Shown piece by piece: positions 1 through 9,585 of a DNA stretch of 64,000 nucleotides (position 1 is the stretch's first letter; every line of letters begins with the position of its first letter). The notes below the pieces were generated by a model. That model saw only the letters and a list, made by a program, of their open reading frames with translations, was not told where the DNA came from and ran no database searches. The DNA lies in contig NZ_AP023441.1 of the NCBI RefSeq assembly GCF_019976755.1, forward strand, positions 4,461,501 through 4,525,500, read 5' to 3'. Source of the stretch: Nostoc sp. MS1. GTDB lineage: Bacteria; Cyanobacteriota; Cyanobacteriia; Cyanobacteriales; Nostocaceae. A program made the position numbers and the translations under genes.

Positions 1-1
1 A

Positions 2-2164
2 AACACACCATTTACTAAAGCTGCTGAAAAAGAACAAGCATGGCAGCTTTATTTAGCATGGTTACAAAAGCAGGTAGAAGAACCTATATTTGATGAAGCA
101 TTTGGATTAAAACAAGTTTATGTCCCCCTACGCGCCTACTATCAGCGACGAATTGAAGCTAAAAGAGATGATGATTTAGCTTCGAGGGACAGAGATGATC
201 ATAACTATGAACGAATAGTTATTGATTTAGAACATGAATTAACAACTTGGTTAGAAAAAACTGATTATGATGATGCTATTCGAGTAATTAGTGGTGGGCC
301 TGGTAGCGGTAAATCTTCCTTTGCTAAAATCTTTGCTGCTAATCAAGCTGAAAAAGAACAACCAGTATTATTCGTACCCTTACATCAATTTGAACCATCT
401 GATGATTTAGTCGATGCTGTGGGTAAATTTGTTCGTGATGATGGGTTTCTTCGCTATAATCCACTAGAAAAAGATAAATCAGAACCAGAGTTATTAATTA
501 TCTTTGATGGTTTAGATGAATTAGCTATGCAAGGCAAAATTGCAAGTGAAACTGCTCAACAATTTATTCGGGAAGTACAGAGAAAAGTAGAGCGATTTAA
601 TGATCGTGGTGAAACTCGCTTAAAGGTATTAATTAGTGGTAGAGAATTGGTCATCCAAACCAATAGCAGCGACTTTCGCAAACCGCAACAAATTTTACAT
701 ATTCTCCCCTATTTTGTGAATGAACAAGAGAGAAATAATTATATTGATAAGCAAAACTTGTTAGAGAAAGATCAAAGGCAGGATTGGTGGCAAAAATATG
801 GCATGGCTAGTGGTCGGCAATATTCTGGTTTACCCGAAGAATTGAATAAAACAAATCTCACAGAAATTACTACCCAACCTTTGCTTAATTATTTAGTTGC
901 TTTGAGTTATGTAAGAGGGAGAGTCGATTTTTCTCAAGAAGATAGTAACCTCAATCTTATTTATGAAGATTTGTTGAAAGCAGTATATGAGCGTGGTTGG
1001 GAACGACATAAGCATCGAACACTACAAGGCATTGAGGAGAAAGATTTCATCCGAATTTTAGAAGAAATTGCTCTTGCTTCCTGGCATGGAAATGGACGTA
1101 CTACCACGGTGAGGGAAATTGAAACTCATTGTAACAGTGGTGGTTTAAAAAATCTGTTAGAAAATTTTCAAGAAGGAGCGAAATTAGGTGTAACTCGTCT
1201 TTTAGCTGCTTTTTATTTCCGTCAAAGTGGCACTAATATTCAAGGAGATAAAACTTTTGAATTTACTCATAAGAGTTTTGGTGAATATTTGACAGCGAAA
1301 CGTATTGTTAGGGAAGTTAAACTTATCCATAAAAAACTGGAAGACCGCAAATATGATCCCGATGAAGGATGGGATGACAAAGATGCTTTAACGCGCTGGG
1401 CAATTCTTTGTGGTGCATCTCCTATGGATGAGTACATTTTTAAGTTTATACTTGATGAAGTACGTTTACAAAATATATCTGATGTGGGGAGATGGCAAGA
1501 GAATTTATCTCACCTGATTGGTGTTATGTTGCGTCACGGAATGCCAATGGAGCGGTTGAGTCCTAGACCTGATTTTCAGGAAGAAAACCAACAGGCTCGA
1601 AATGCAGAAGAAGCATTGTTAGTAGTCTTGAATGCTTGTGCGAGAGTAACAGAAAAAGTGTCAACAATTAAATGGGATTTTACAGATACTTTTGGAACAT
1701 GGATTTCCAAAATTCAAGGACAAAGAATAGGCCCTGAAAATGCGCTCATCATGAGTTGTCTTAGCTTCTTAAATTTGTCAGAATGTATTTTGCATATAAA
1801 AGACTTTTATAGGGCGAATCTTGAAAATACAAATTGTTGTAATACAGGTCTTGTTTTTGCAAATTTTTGCTTTGCTAAATTGAGAAAAATAAATTTACAA
1901 AAGGCAGATATTCAAGAGGCAAATCTTCAACGGGCAAATCTTCAAGAGGCAAATCTTCAACGGGCAAATCTTCAAGGCGCAAATCTTCAACGGGCAAACC
2001 TTCAAGACGCAAATCTTCAAGGCGCAAATCTTCAATGGGCAAATCTTCAAGGCGCAAATCTTCAAGGCGCAAATCTTAAAGAAACAATACTTGAAGGTAA
2101 AGATTTAACACATTTGACTCATGATAAAGATTCAGACTCAAGTGATAGCAACTCTCAGCCTTAA
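2..2164 (+). CDS. NACHT/STAND ATPase with C-terminal pentapeptide repeats (5' end outside window)
   Basis: The frame is open from the left edge, so the N-terminus is missing. A P-loop (GGPGSGKSS, near base 293) is followed about 70 residues later by a NACHT-type Walker B (IIFDGLDEL, near base 500). A long helical region follows, and then about twelve A(N/D)LQx pentapeptides close to the C-terminus. STAND proteins are ATP-driven oligomerising switches, and several NACHT proteins act against phage; the trigger and effector are not visible here. No signal peptide is seen in the visible part, so it is probably cytosolic. It lies next to core gene ndhD but is separated by over 650 bp holding a decayed antitoxin gene, which suggests an accessory locus. 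The family call is firm; an immune role is inference. Confidence 0.85.
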   Translation, partial: NTPFTKAAEKEQAWQLYLAWLQKQVEEPIFDEAFGLKQVYVPLRAYYQRRIEAKRDDDLASRDRDDHNYERIVIDLEHELTTWLEKTDYDDAIRVISGGPGSGKSSFAKIFAANQAEKEQPVLFVPLHQFEPSDDLVDAVGKFVRDDGFLRYNPLEKDKSEPELLIIFDGLDELAMQGKIASETAQQFIREVQRKVERFNDRGETRLKVLISGRELVIQTNSSDFRKPQQILHILPYFVNEQERNNYIDKQNLLEKDQRQDWWQKYGMASGRQYSGLPEELNKTNLTEITTQPLLNYLVALSYVRGRVDFSQEDSNLNLIYEDLLKAVYERGWERHKHRTLQGIEEKDFIRILEEIALASWHGNGRTTTVREIETHCNSGGLKNLLENFQEGAKLGVTRLLAAFYFRQSGTNIQGDKTFEFTHKSFGEYLTAKRIVREVKLIHKKLEDRKYDPDEGWDDKDALTRWAILCGASPMDEYIFKFILDEVRLQNISDVGRWQENLSHLIGVMLRHGMPMERLSPRPDFQEENQQARNAEEALLVVLNACARVTEKVSTIKWDFTDTFGTWISKIQGQRIGPENALIMSCLSFLNLSECILHIKDFYRANLENTNCCNTGLVFANFCFAKLRKINLQKADIQEANLQRANLQEANLQRANLQGANLQRANLQDANLQGANLQWANLQGANLQGANLKETILEGKDLTHLTHDKDSDSSDSNSQP
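1904..2083 (+). repeat. 15-bp tandem repeat encoding pentapeptides
   Basis: Twelve consecutive 15-bp units of the form GCAAATCTTCAA followed by GGC, CGG, GAG or similar. They encode the A-N-L-Q-x pentapeptides of the NACHT protein. The central units are nearly identical at DNA level, so the copy number probably changes by slippage or recombination. Confidence 0.95.
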
Positions 2165-2257
2165 TGTCTCAATTAGCCAAAGTCTAACTCCCTTCCAGTC
2201 AAAGATTAATATAAATTTCCTTCTTTGCTTCTTTGCGACTTTGCGTGAGCATAAAAA

Positions 2258-2509
2258 TTATTTTTTAATATCATCCCAAAGTTCTGAAACTGGGAAAGTT
2301 TATCCTACTTTTGCTTGTCTCACGGACTCTTGCAAATAAGCTAATATTTGTGGTTTAGGCTCTTGTTCATCAATTCAAGCTAAACTGCTAAATTCATCAG
2401 AGTTAACAGAACTTACCAACTGTTGCCAAAGTTCTATAGGCACAAGTACATCTGTTGTCTCTCCGTCTGCATTAGTAACATAACGAATCTGACTTTTCAT
2501 TTGTGCCAT
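2258..2509 (-). pseudogene. Decayed antitoxin-like gene with two in-frame stops
   Basis: Read on the minus strand from ATG (2507-2509), the frame gives MAQMKSQIRYVTNADGETTD and continues with VLVPIELWQQLV. It then has TGA at 2375-2377, continues IDEQEPKPQILAYLQESV, has TAA at 2300-2302, and ends TFPVSELWDDIKK before TAA. There are 84 codons including the final stop and no frameshift. TGA probably replaced a Trp codon and TAA a Gln codon. The pattern resembles small cyanobacterial antitoxins that normally precede a toxin gene. No toxin is visible downstream on this strand. The identity as an antitoxin is from memory of similar proteins. Confidence 0.7.
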
Positions 2510-2762
2510 CATCTCCTGTCATGCTTTTTTGACAACTACCCAATAGCATGATGTATTCTAGTAATGCCTGGGTTGTAATAGGCGATCGCATCAGTACAAT
2601 TTTCCTTCAACAGCTTTCTTTAGAGATTATTTTTAAATTACATTTTGTAACAGGTATTTGACCTCGCTACAGAACCCGCCGTTTATAGAAATAGAGGGCT
2701 AAAAACCCTCGCTCGAAAATACCAATTTGATTAAATCAACCTAACAATAAATGCCAAATCGT

Positions 2763-2798
2763 CAAAAAGCTGCTAGTTAATAAGCTAGTGGCTTTTTG
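2763..2798. repeat. Stem-loop upstream of ndhD
   Basis: Arms of 14 nt (CAAAAAGCTGCTAG and CTAGTGGCTTTTTG) pair with only two G-T wobbles around an 8-nt loop. The structure ends about 30 nt before the ndhD start. It could be a terminator for readthrough from upstream or part of the ndhD leader. The rest of the 318-bp gap from 2510 to 2827 holds a HIP1-containing stretch and no recognisable gene. Confidence 0.6.
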
Positions 2799-2830
2799 GC
2801 AAACATGAATTTAATAGCAGACGAATTGTG

Positions 2831-4408
2831 ATGAATACAGCTAATTTCCCGTGGCTGACGACGATTATTTTATTCCCAATAGCCGCGTCGCTACTGACTC
2901 CCATTATTCCCGATAAGGACGGTAAAACCATCCGTTGGTACGCCCTTATCGTCGGGTTAATTGACTTCGCCCTGATTGTTTACGCATTTTCTACCCAATA
3001 CGACTTCAACAATCCAAACTTGCAATTGGTGGAAAGTTACCCTTGGGTTCCACAATTGGATTTGAACTGGTCTGTGGGGGCAGATGGCTTGTCTATGCCC
3101 CTAATTCTTTTGACTGGGTTCATCACTACCCTAGCCACCTTAGCAGCCTGGCCTGTGACCTTAAAGCCCAGGCTATTTTACTTTTTACTGCTGGCTATGT
3201 ATGGCGGTCAAATAGCAGTGTTTGCTGTACAGGATATGCTGCTGTTTTTCTTGGTGTGGGAATTGGAACTTATTCCCGTTTACCTGCTGCTGGCAATTTG
3301 GGGTGGTAAAAAGCGGCAATATGCAGCCACAAAGTTTATTTTGTATACGGCTGGCGGTTCGCTGTTTATTTTAATCGGCGCTTTGACAATGGCATTTTAT
3401 GGCGATACAGTCACCTTTGATATGCGATCGCTTGCAGTCAAAGATTACGCCTTGAATTTCCAATTGTTAGTGTACGCTGGTTTCCTCGTTGCTTACGCTG
3501 TCAAGTTACCAATCATTCCCCTACACACTTGGCTACCAGATGCCCACGGTGAAGCTACAGCCCCCGTACACATGTTGCTGGCTGGTATTCTGCTGAAAAT
3601 GGGTGGTTATGCCCTAATTCGCATGAATGCAGGCATATTACCTGATGCCCATGCTTTATTTGCACCTGTACTGGTGATTTTGGGTGTAGTGAATATTATC
3701 TACGCCGCCTTAACATCCTTTGCCCAGCGTAACCTGAAGCGGAAGATTGCCTACTCCTCAATTTCCCACATGGGATTCGTGGTCATTGGCTTTGCCTCCT
3801 TCACCGATTTAGGATTAAGTGGGGCAGTGTTACAAATGGTATCCCACGGCTTAATCGGGGCGAGTTTGTTCTTCCTTGTCGGTGCAACCTATGACCGTAC
3901 ACACACCTTGATGTTAGATGAAATGGGTGGTGTCGGTAAGCGGATGCAGAAGATTTTTGCTATGTTCACTACTTGTTCAATGGCTTCCTTAGCATTGCCA
4001 GGTATGAGTGGTTTCGTAGCAGAATTGATGATATTTGTCGGCTTTGCTACCAGCGATGCTTATAGCCCTACATTTAAGGTCATCGTGGTATTTTTAATGG
4101 CAGTTGGGGTGATTTTAACTCCCATTTACCTGCTGTCAATGTTGCGGGAAATATTCTACGGTCAAGAAAACGAAGAATTAGTTTCTCATCAAAAACTAAT
4201 TGATGCCGAACCCCGCGAAGTCTTCATTATTGCTTGTTTGTTAGTCCCAATTATTGGTATTGGTTTCTATCCCAAACTGCTGACTCAGGTGTATGACTCT
4301 ACAACAGTACAAATGACAGCAAGGTTGCGTGATTCTGTACCAACTTTGGCGCAGGAAAAACGTCAAGCAGCAGAAGTTTCTTTAAATACACCAGTAATTG
4401 GTAATTAA
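2831..4408 (+). CDS. ndhD: NAD(P)H-quinone oxidoreductase chain 4 (NdhD)
   Basis: A 525-residue hydrophobic protein with about 14 membrane segments, the usual size for NdhD. It belongs to the antiporter-like subunits of the photosynthetic complex I (NDH-1) in thylakoid membranes, which drives cyclic electron flow and respiration. Family marks are the acidic segment [17 protein letters not shown] and the channel region with [18 protein letters not shown]. The ATG at 2831 is chosen over the GTG immediately before it. Cyanobacterial ndhD is often next to ndhF; here no ndhF is visible and the upstream neighbour is an unrelated NACHT gene. Which NdhD paralogue this is cannot be decided from the sequence alone. 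Confidence 0.96.
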   Translation: MNTANFPWLTTIILFPIAASLLTPIIPDKDGKTIRWYALIVGLIDFALIVYAFSTQYDFNNPNLQLVESYPWVPQLDLNWSVGADGLSMPLILLTGFITTLATLAAWPVTLKPRLFYFLLLAMYGGQIAVFAVQDMLLFFLVWELELIPVYLLLAIWGGKKRQYAATKFILYTAGGSLFILIGALTMAFYGDTVTFDMRSLAVKDYALNFQLLVYAGFLVAYAVKLPIIPLHTWLPDAHGEATAPVHMLLAGILLKMGGYALIRMNAGILPDAHALFAPVLVILGVVNIIYAALTSFAQRNLKRKIAYSSISHMGFVVIGFASFTDLGLSGAVLQMVSHGLIGASLFFLVGATYDRTHTLMLDEMGGVGKRMQKIFAMFTTCSMASLALPGMSGFVAELMIFVGFATSDAYSPTFKVIVVFLMAVGVILTPIYLLSMLREIFYGQENEELVSHQKLIDAEPREVFIIACLLVPIIGIGFYPKLLTQVYDSTTVQMTARLRDSVPTLAQEKRQAAEVSLNTPVIGN

Positions 4409-4441
4409 CTGGTAGTTAATCATTTTTACCTATATTCTTGT

Positions 4442-4470
4442 AAGAGTGGGTTACACACCTGCTCTTTTTT
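4442..4470 (+). terminator. Rho-independent terminator after ndhD
   Basis: A 10-nt stem (AAGAGTGGGT / ACCTGCTCTT, two wobbles) with a 5-nt loop is followed by a run of T. It starts about 33 nt after the ndhD stop. Confidence 0.8.
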
Positions 4471-4583
4471 ACATATTTGTGTACGGAAACAGATTTTTCA
4501 TAACAGCTACAACTAACTAAAAATAAATAAAATTTTTTATTAAAGTTAAGACAAACGAAAATTATACTTAGAGAATAGAACTT

Positions 4584-5306
4584 ATGTTAAACTACAACCC
4601 GTTACACTGTTTACCATCGTCTGAAGAACTAACCGATTCTGATGATACGCCTGTGGATAATGAAATACAAGATTTAATTCCTAGTTTGCTGAAAGCTACG
4701 CTGGCTTTAGATTGGTCAGATCGTTGGGATTGGTACTTTGGTGTAGATATGGGTATATACTATGACCCAAATAAGCCAGCTATTGTACCAGATGGTTTTC
4801 TCAGCGTTGAGGTTAACCGTTTTATTGATGGAAATTTACGCCTGAGTTATGTACTCTGGGAAGAGAAAAAGCCCCCAGCTTTAGTTTTGGAAGTTGCTTC
4901 GCCAAAACATTTAGGAGAATATAGTACTAAGAAAGAATTGTACGCCAAAGAGCTAGGTGTTTTGTACTACGTTGTATACAATCCTTTTCGGCGTAAAAAA
5001 TCACCTCTAGAAGTTTATCGATTAGAAAATGGGGAATATATCCTCATGTCAGGAAATCCCATTTGGCTACCAGAAATTGGTTTAGGAATTGGGCGAGAAC
5101 GAGGGATTTATCAAGGTATAGCGCGGGAATGGTTGTACTGGTATAACGAGGAAGGGGAAAAGTTGCTTACCCCCGAAGAACGTATTGTAGAAGCAGAACA
5201 ACTAGCAATGCAGGAAGCGCAGCGTCGTCTAGAAGCTGAAGCACAAGTGCAAGTATTGAGGGAACGGTTGAAATCTTTGGGTTATGAACCTGAAACCATA
5301 GTATAA
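4584..5306 (+). CDS. Uma2 family protein (DUF820, putative restriction-endonuclease fold)
   Basis: A 240-residue protein of the DUF820/Uma2 family, which is greatly expanded in cyanobacteria and has a PD-(D/E)XK nuclease-like fold. Visible marks are PAIVPDGFLSVEVNR, then PALVLEVASPKHLGEYSTKK (the E-V-x-S core with a downstream Lys), and YYVVYNPFRR. The last 45 residues are a charged Glu/Gln-rich coiled coil, common in this family. It is a single gene behind the ndhD terminator with no obvious partner. No cellular role is established for most members; nuclease activity is an inference from the fold. Confidence 0.85.
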   Translation: MLNYNPLHCLPSSEELTDSDDTPVDNEIQDLIPSLLKATLALDWSDRWDWYFGVDMGIYYDPNKPAIVPDGFLSVEVNRFIDGNLRLSYVLWEEKKPPALVLEVASPKHLGEYSTKKELYAKELGVLYYVVYNPFRRKKSPLEVYRLENGEYILMSGNPIWLPEIGLGIGRERGIYQGIAREWLYWYNEEGEKLLTPEERIVEAEQLAMQEAQRRLEAEAQVQVLRERLKSLGYEPETIV

Positions 5307-5538
5307 AAAACTGCCAAAAATGTTAATTGGTTTGCTGATAAGGGAATTATGTAAATAAACTAACCCTTTCATAGTACATTCTCTGTGTGACGGACACTTT
5401 GCTCAAGTCGGCAGAGCCGCCCACGCAAGTGTCCTCCTCTGTGTCTCTGTGGTGAAAAACCTTTAAACACACAGGCTCAGAGAATTATATTTTTCGGTGA
5501 AAGGGCGAGTTCTCTAAATTTTTATCTTCAAACCAAGC

Positions 5539-6210
5539 ATGGATGTAAAATTAGGATTCGGCTCTATCCCCAAGCCTCAATATGTTTTTGTTAGCAGAGA
5601 AACTGACCATTGTTGGTATATGCTCTCAGATGATGCTAAATCAATTCCTATTTATGACCGTGCTTTAACAGGCGTAATTACCGGAATTGAGGTTAATAAG
5701 AAAATTGAAACTTCTTATGGGGAAGCTGGAAAAACTGATTTGCATATATTAGCGGATAAACCTTATGTCATCCGTTCAGGTAGCGAGTCTTATTTTTCTA
5801 AAAGTTTATTACTAGCACTTGATGTCATTACATGGGAGCAGTTGCGTCATCCTTTAACTATTGCAGTAAGTCCTGGCGAGAAAACAATTGTTTTTTGTAC
5901 AATTTATAATCCTGTTACTTACCGTTCTGTAGATATTAGTTGGGATGGACACAAGGAAATAGATTGGCAAGTTTTGGGACAAAAGGTTAGTCTGAAGATT
6001 AATGGGATTCAGAGTGTAAATCAAGTGTCTGAAAATAGAGATGTTTTTATTGCTCAAACTGACACGTATTTAGCTCAATTAAATTGGAGTCCAGAAAAGG
6101 GGAAGGAATTTTTACAGCAAAAATATGGTAAAAAATCGCGTCAACTTCTCTCTGATACTGAATTGGTGGAGTTTACTAATTATTTGCGATCGCAATTATC
6201 TAGGAGTTAG
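5539..6210 (+). CDS. Conserved hypothetical protein, 223 residues
   Basis: I do not recognise a named family. The protein is soluble, with no signal peptide or membrane segment. The N-terminal ~150 residues look beta-rich. The last ~35 residues (WSPEKGKEFLQQKYGKKSRQ, then LSDTELVEFTNYL) form a small helical module that I have seen at the ends of several cyanobacterial proteins of unknown function. It stands alone: the 232-bp spacer before it contains an imperfect inverted repeat (GGACACTTTGC / GCAAGTGTCC), and a hairpin terminator follows it. Codon use looks like its neighbours. Probably a real gene because of its length, start context and downstream terminator. Confidence 0.7.
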   Translation: MDVKLGFGSIPKPQYVFVSRETDHCWYMLSDDAKSIPIYDRALTGVITGIEVNKKIETSYGEAGKTDLHILADKPYVIRSGSESYFSKSLLLALDVITWEQLRHPLTIAVSPGEKTIVFCTIYNPVTYRSVDISWDGHKEIDWQVLGQKVSLKINGIQSVNQVSENRDVFIAQTDTYLAQLNWSPEKGKEFLQQKYGKKSRQLLSDTELVEFTNYLRSQLSRS

Positions 6211-6288
6211 TTTTAAAACGCGGAGGAGCGCAGAGGTTAGCGCGGAGGTACGCGGAGGATTTACCCACTAAGGTTGTCTGTTGAGACT

Positions 6289-6320
6289 GGGTGTAAGGGT
6301 TTTGAAGACTTACACCCTTT
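6289..6320. terminator. Hairpin terminator between convergent genes
   Basis: A perfect 9-bp stem (GGGTGTAAG / CTTACACCC) with an 11-nt loop is followed by TTT. It lies between the 3' ends of the hypothetical gene and the convergent epimerase gene and may serve both. Confidence 0.65.
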
Positions 6321-6335
6321 ACCCTTATACCCTTC

Positions 6336-7445
6336 TCATAGGTTTAGGTAGTTGTGAACGATGTTTAATATACGTTCGGCTGCGTGTCCGTCACCAAAAG
6401 GGTTTATGGCATTAGCCATTGTATTGTAAGCTACGGGATTACTTAGGAGTTCACTGGCAGCAGAGGCGATGGTTTGGCTGTCAGTACCAACGAGTTTGGC
6501 TGTACCTGCTGTAACGGCTTCTGGTCTTTCTGTGGTTTCCCTTAATACTAGTACTGGTTTACCCAGGCTTGGGGCTTCTTCTTGTAAGCCACCAGAATCA
6601 GTTAGTAAGAAATGCGATCGCCCAATCGCACCTACTAATTCACCATAATCTAGGGGTTCTGTTAAAAATACCCGTGGATGATTGCCTAATAATGCTTGCA
6701 GGGGTTCGCGGACTGTGGGGTTACGGTGTAAGGGTAAGAGTAAGGCTGTGTCAGGAAATTTATCTAATATTTGTAGGAAGCCTTGGGCGATAGCTTGTAG
6801 TGGTTCGCCCCAATTTTCCCGACGATGCACGGTAGCGAGTAGTACACGATATTCATTCCAGTTTAAACCAGTTACATTACAAGCTGGGGCATTAGCGGCT
6901 ACGTATAATAAAGCATCTATAACGGTATTACCAGTTAAGTGAATTTCCCCTAAAACACCGGAACGCTGTAAGTTTTCTACCGCCAAGGTTGTTGGTGCAA
7001 AATGTAGTTGGGTGATTTGCGAAATTAACCGTCGGTTTGCTTCTTCGGGATAAGGGTTAAATAAATCATCGGTTCTTAACCCAGCTTCTACATGACCTAC
7101 AGGAATTTTTTGGTAAAAGGCTGCTAAACTTGCCGCAAAGGCGGTTGTTGTATCTCCTTGTACTAGAATTAAATCCGGCTTACTTTTGATAAATAATTCT
7201 TCCAAACCTCGTAAACTGCGACAAGTAATATCACTCAGAGATTGTTGAGGCTGCATAATCTCTAGGTCATAATCTGCCTTGAGGTTAAATAACTGCATCA
7301 CCTGTTCAACCATCTCACGGTGTTGTCCAGTGAGAATCACTTGTAAATCAAAGTCTGGAGATTTTTGAAAGGCTTGTATTACCGGAGCTAGTTTAATTGC
7401 TTCCGGGCGGGTTCCTAAGATGATGCAAACTCGTTTTTTAGTCAT
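6336..7445 (-). CDS. wecB: UDP-N-acetylglucosamine 2-epimerase, non-hydrolysing
   Basis: A 369-residue cytosolic enzyme of the GT-B fold family that interconverts UDP-GlcNAc and UDP-ManNAc for surface polysaccharides. Motifs present: GTRPEAIKLAPV at the N-terminus, GHVEAGLRT, VHRREN, and the C-terminal nucleotide site LLTDSGGLQEEAPSLGKPVL with ETTERPE. Length matches the bacterial family. The ATG overlaps a TCATTAG heptamer array, so the immediate upstream sequence is repetitive. No other polysaccharide genes adjoin it; the next gene upstream on this strand is argC about 200 bp away. Confidence 0.95.
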   Translation of the reverse strand: MTKKRVCIILGTRPEAIKLAPVIQAFQKSPDFDLQVILTGQHREMVEQVMQLFNLKADYDLEIMQPQQSLSDITCRSLRGLEELFIKSKPDLILVQGDTTTAFAASLAAFYQKIPVGHVEAGLRTDDLFNPYPEEANRRLISQITQLHFAPTTLAVENLQRSGVLGEIHLTGNTVIDALLYVAANAPACNVTGLNWNEYRVLLATVHRRENWGEPLQAIAQGFLQILDKFPDTALLLPLHRNPTVREPLQALLGNHPRVFLTEPLDYGELVGAIGRSHFLLTDSGGLQEEAPSLGKPVLVLRETTERPEAVTAGTAKLVGTDSQTIASAASELLSNPVAYNTMANAINPFGDGHAAERILNIVHNYLNL

Positions 7446-7535
7446 TAGTCATTAGTCATTAATCATTGGTAAGTATCATAACTAATGACTGATAATGTCA
7501 CCAATTGATAGTTGATAATTGATAATTGACAATTA
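7441..7535. repeat. Short tandem heptamer repeats (STRR)
   Basis: Degenerate TCATTAG heptamers (7441-7470) are followed by TTGATAA/TTGACAA heptamers (to about 7535). A related TCAATTG array at 7625-7657 runs into the 3' end of argC. Such 7-bp arrays are typical of heterocystous cyanobacteria. Confidence 0.85.
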
Positions 7536-7641
7536 TTTTATTCAAGGTTTAAAACCTTTGTTTTCAAAGAGAAAAAATAAAAAAGTTCCTATTCTCCAAT
7601 TTTCTCACTTCTAACGAGAGGTAATTGTCAATTGTCAATTG

Positions 7642-8625
7642 TTAATTGTCCATTGTTGACAGTCCTAACTCTTCAGGAAAACCCAGCATGATGTTGAGGT
7701 TTTGAACGGCTGCACCTGATGCGCCTTTGCCTAAATTGTCGAGACGCGCAATTAGTAGGGCTTCTTTGGTGTTGTCGTTAGCAAAGACGAAGATTTGCAC
7801 AATATTAGTGCCGTTAACTGCGATAGCATCTAAAAATGTCCCGTCACGTAACAGGCTAGCATCTTTAAAGGGAGCTACTTGGACAAATTTTTCCCCTTGG
7901 TAATATTGGGCGATCGCTTGATAAATTTCCTCACCTGAAGGCGGATGATCTAATGTCCACAGGGGTAAGGGTATTTGTACCAACATTCCCTGCTCAAAGT
8001 CACCCACAGCAGGGACAAACAATGGCGGTGATGCTAATCCAGAATGCTGGTGCATCTCTTTAACGTGTTTATGCCCAAACTGTAAACCATAGATACCCAA
8101 AGGATAATCTGAGGTTACTGCTTTTTGCTGCTCATGAAAGCTATCATATTTCCGAATCAGATTCTTACCACCACCAGAATAGCCAGACACCGCATTAATT
8201 GTTACAGGAAAGTTAGCAGGAAGAATACCTTGAGTGATTAATGGACGGATACAAGCTAAAAATCCTGTAGGATAACATCCTGGATTGCTGACAAATTGAG
8301 CATTAGCGATTTTCTCACGCTGTCCTGGGTTGAGTTCTGGAAAACCATATACCCAACCTTCAGCCGTGCGGTAGGCTGTACTCGCATCTAGAATCTTTAC
8401 CCCATCACTGTTAACCAAGCTAACAGCTTCCCGCGCAGCATCATCGGGTAAACAAAGTATGGCTAAATCAACAGAATTAAGTAATTTTGCCCTTTCTTCC
8501 GCATCCTTGCGCTTTGATGCTTCGATACTAACTAGCTCAATATCACCTCGTTGGCTGAGGCGGGAGTAAATCTGTAAGCCTGTAGTTCCCGATTCCCCAT
8601 CAATAAAAATCTTTGGTTTATTCAT
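7642..8625 (-). CDS. argC: N-acetyl-gamma-glutamyl-phosphate reductase (type 2)
   Basis: A 327-residue enzyme that reduces N-acetylglutamyl phosphate to the semialdehyde with NADPH in arginine synthesis. The N-terminal Rossmann motif is FIDGESGTTGLQIY and the catalytic cysteine lies in FVSNPGCYPTGFLA. The short length and GESGTTGL motif fit the type 2 ArgC group. The last codons (Met-Asp-Asn-stop) are formed by a TCAATTG heptamer array, so the C-terminus appears to have been rewritten by repeat sequence. Not in an operon with other arg genes. Confidence 0.95.
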   Translation of the reverse strand: MNKPKIFIDGESGTTGLQIYSRLSQRGDIELVSIEASKRKDAEERAKLLNSVDLAILCLPDDAAREAVSLVNSDGVKILDASTAYRTAEGWVYGFPELNPGQREKIANAQFVSNPGCYPTGFLACIRPLITQGILPANFPVTINAVSGYSGGGKNLIRKYDSFHEQQKAVTSDYPLGIYGLQFGHKHVKEMHQHSGLASPPLFVPAVGDFEQGMLVQIPLPLWTLDHPPSGEEIYQAIAQYYQGEKFVQVAPFKDASLLRDGTFLDAIAVNGTNIVQIFVFANDNTKEALLIARLDNLGKGASGAAVQNLNIMLGFPEELGLSTMDN

Positions 8626-8750
8626 AATGGCTTCAGCATTCGTATACTGAATTTTAACTTACTCTGCTTCATCCTCTGGCACTTGAACGTCTGCCAATAG
8701 TTCATAACTCATCGTCTAATTCATTTACATAATAATGCTCTGTACAGTTT

Positions 8751-9539
8751 TCAAGAACGCAGTCCTTGCTGTTGTAATATTTCTTTTGCCCAGATAGTAT
8801 CACTTTCTCGCAGGGGTGGGACTGGCTCACGAGTATAATCTATCGCTAAATCAAAGCCGGCGCGATCGTATACGCCATGTATTAATCCTTGTAAGTCTAC
8901 GACTGGTTCTGTATCACCCCGACGTAAAGGTAATAAAAAAGCTGGTATCGGTTCCGGTAATTGAAAAGGGTAAAGCTCTGCTTGAGGACGATAATTGCTA
9001 CGACTGACTAAAATCCGGTAATCAGACTCTATTTGCTTACCTAAAATCGGCATAGGTTCACCAGTACGTAACAAGTCAATTTCTACCAAATGCGTCAAGC
9101 TACCTAATACCTGCTGACGTTTGCTTTCATAAGCTTTTCTTCCCTCACCAGGACGCTTGTTTTTTGGAGAAAGCACTTCAATTGCCGTGACAACTTCCCC
9201 TGTTCCCACTTCTCGCACCTCTAAATATCCCTCGCGTACTTCCTCTGGTATGGGAAGGTTAACAGTAAGGGGTTTCGCTGGTGGTGAAGCAACAGCAATA
9301 TTTAAAGCTTCTGGTTGTGTATTTGCTAGAGAACGTCCTATGACAACATCCGGTATCCCAACTAAAACAGAATTTTCATCTGTCATTTGATACACTCGTT
9401 TCTCTACTGCTACTCGGTATTTTGGACGCAGTTGAGGAATTAATAATTCCGCAATTGCCGTAATTATCCAATGATGAACTTCAGGCCAAAGATCAGGATT
9501 TTCAAAGTAGGGATTCATCCCTGGAAACGGTGAGGGCAT
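8751..9539 (-). CDS. DUF4058 family protein
   Basis: A 262-residue protein starting MPSPFPGMNPYFENPDLWPE, the signature of DUF4058, a family common in cyanobacteria and Planctomycetes. A conserved block VVTAIEVLSPKNKRPGEGR carries an E-x-L-S-x-x-N-K pattern that resembles the core of PD-(D/E)XK nucleases and Uma2-like proteins. That resemblance is my inference. No biochemical function is known. The C-terminus includes DYTREPVPPL. The gene stands alone; the 125 bp before argC hold only a 17-codon peptide frame. Confidence 0.85.
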   Translation of the reverse strand: MPSPFPGMNPYFENPDLWPEVHHWIITAIAELLIPQLRPKYRVAVEKRVYQMTDENSVLVGIPDVVIGRSLANTQPEALNIAVASPPAKPLTVNLPIPEEVREGYLEVREVGTGEVVTAIEVLSPKNKRPGEGRKAYESKRQQVLGSLTHLVEIDLLRTGEPMPILGKQIESDYRILVSRSNYRPQAELYPFQLPEPIPAFLLPLRRGDTEPVVDLQGLIHGVYDRAGFDLAIDYTREPVPPLRESDTIWAKEILQQQGLRS

Positions 9540-9585
9540 AGGAAAAAAATGATGGAATGCTTATTGCTAATCCTAGCAATCTACT

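Noticed and set aside
1875..2072. Minus-strand open frame with Leu/Glu repeats
   Set aside because: It is the antisense of the 15-bp pentapeptide repeat and has no independent signal.
8659..8712. Short minus-strand peptide MSYELLADVQVPEDEAE
   Set aside because: Only 17 codons, with no clear ribosome site or partner; could be a relic but not supportable as a gene.
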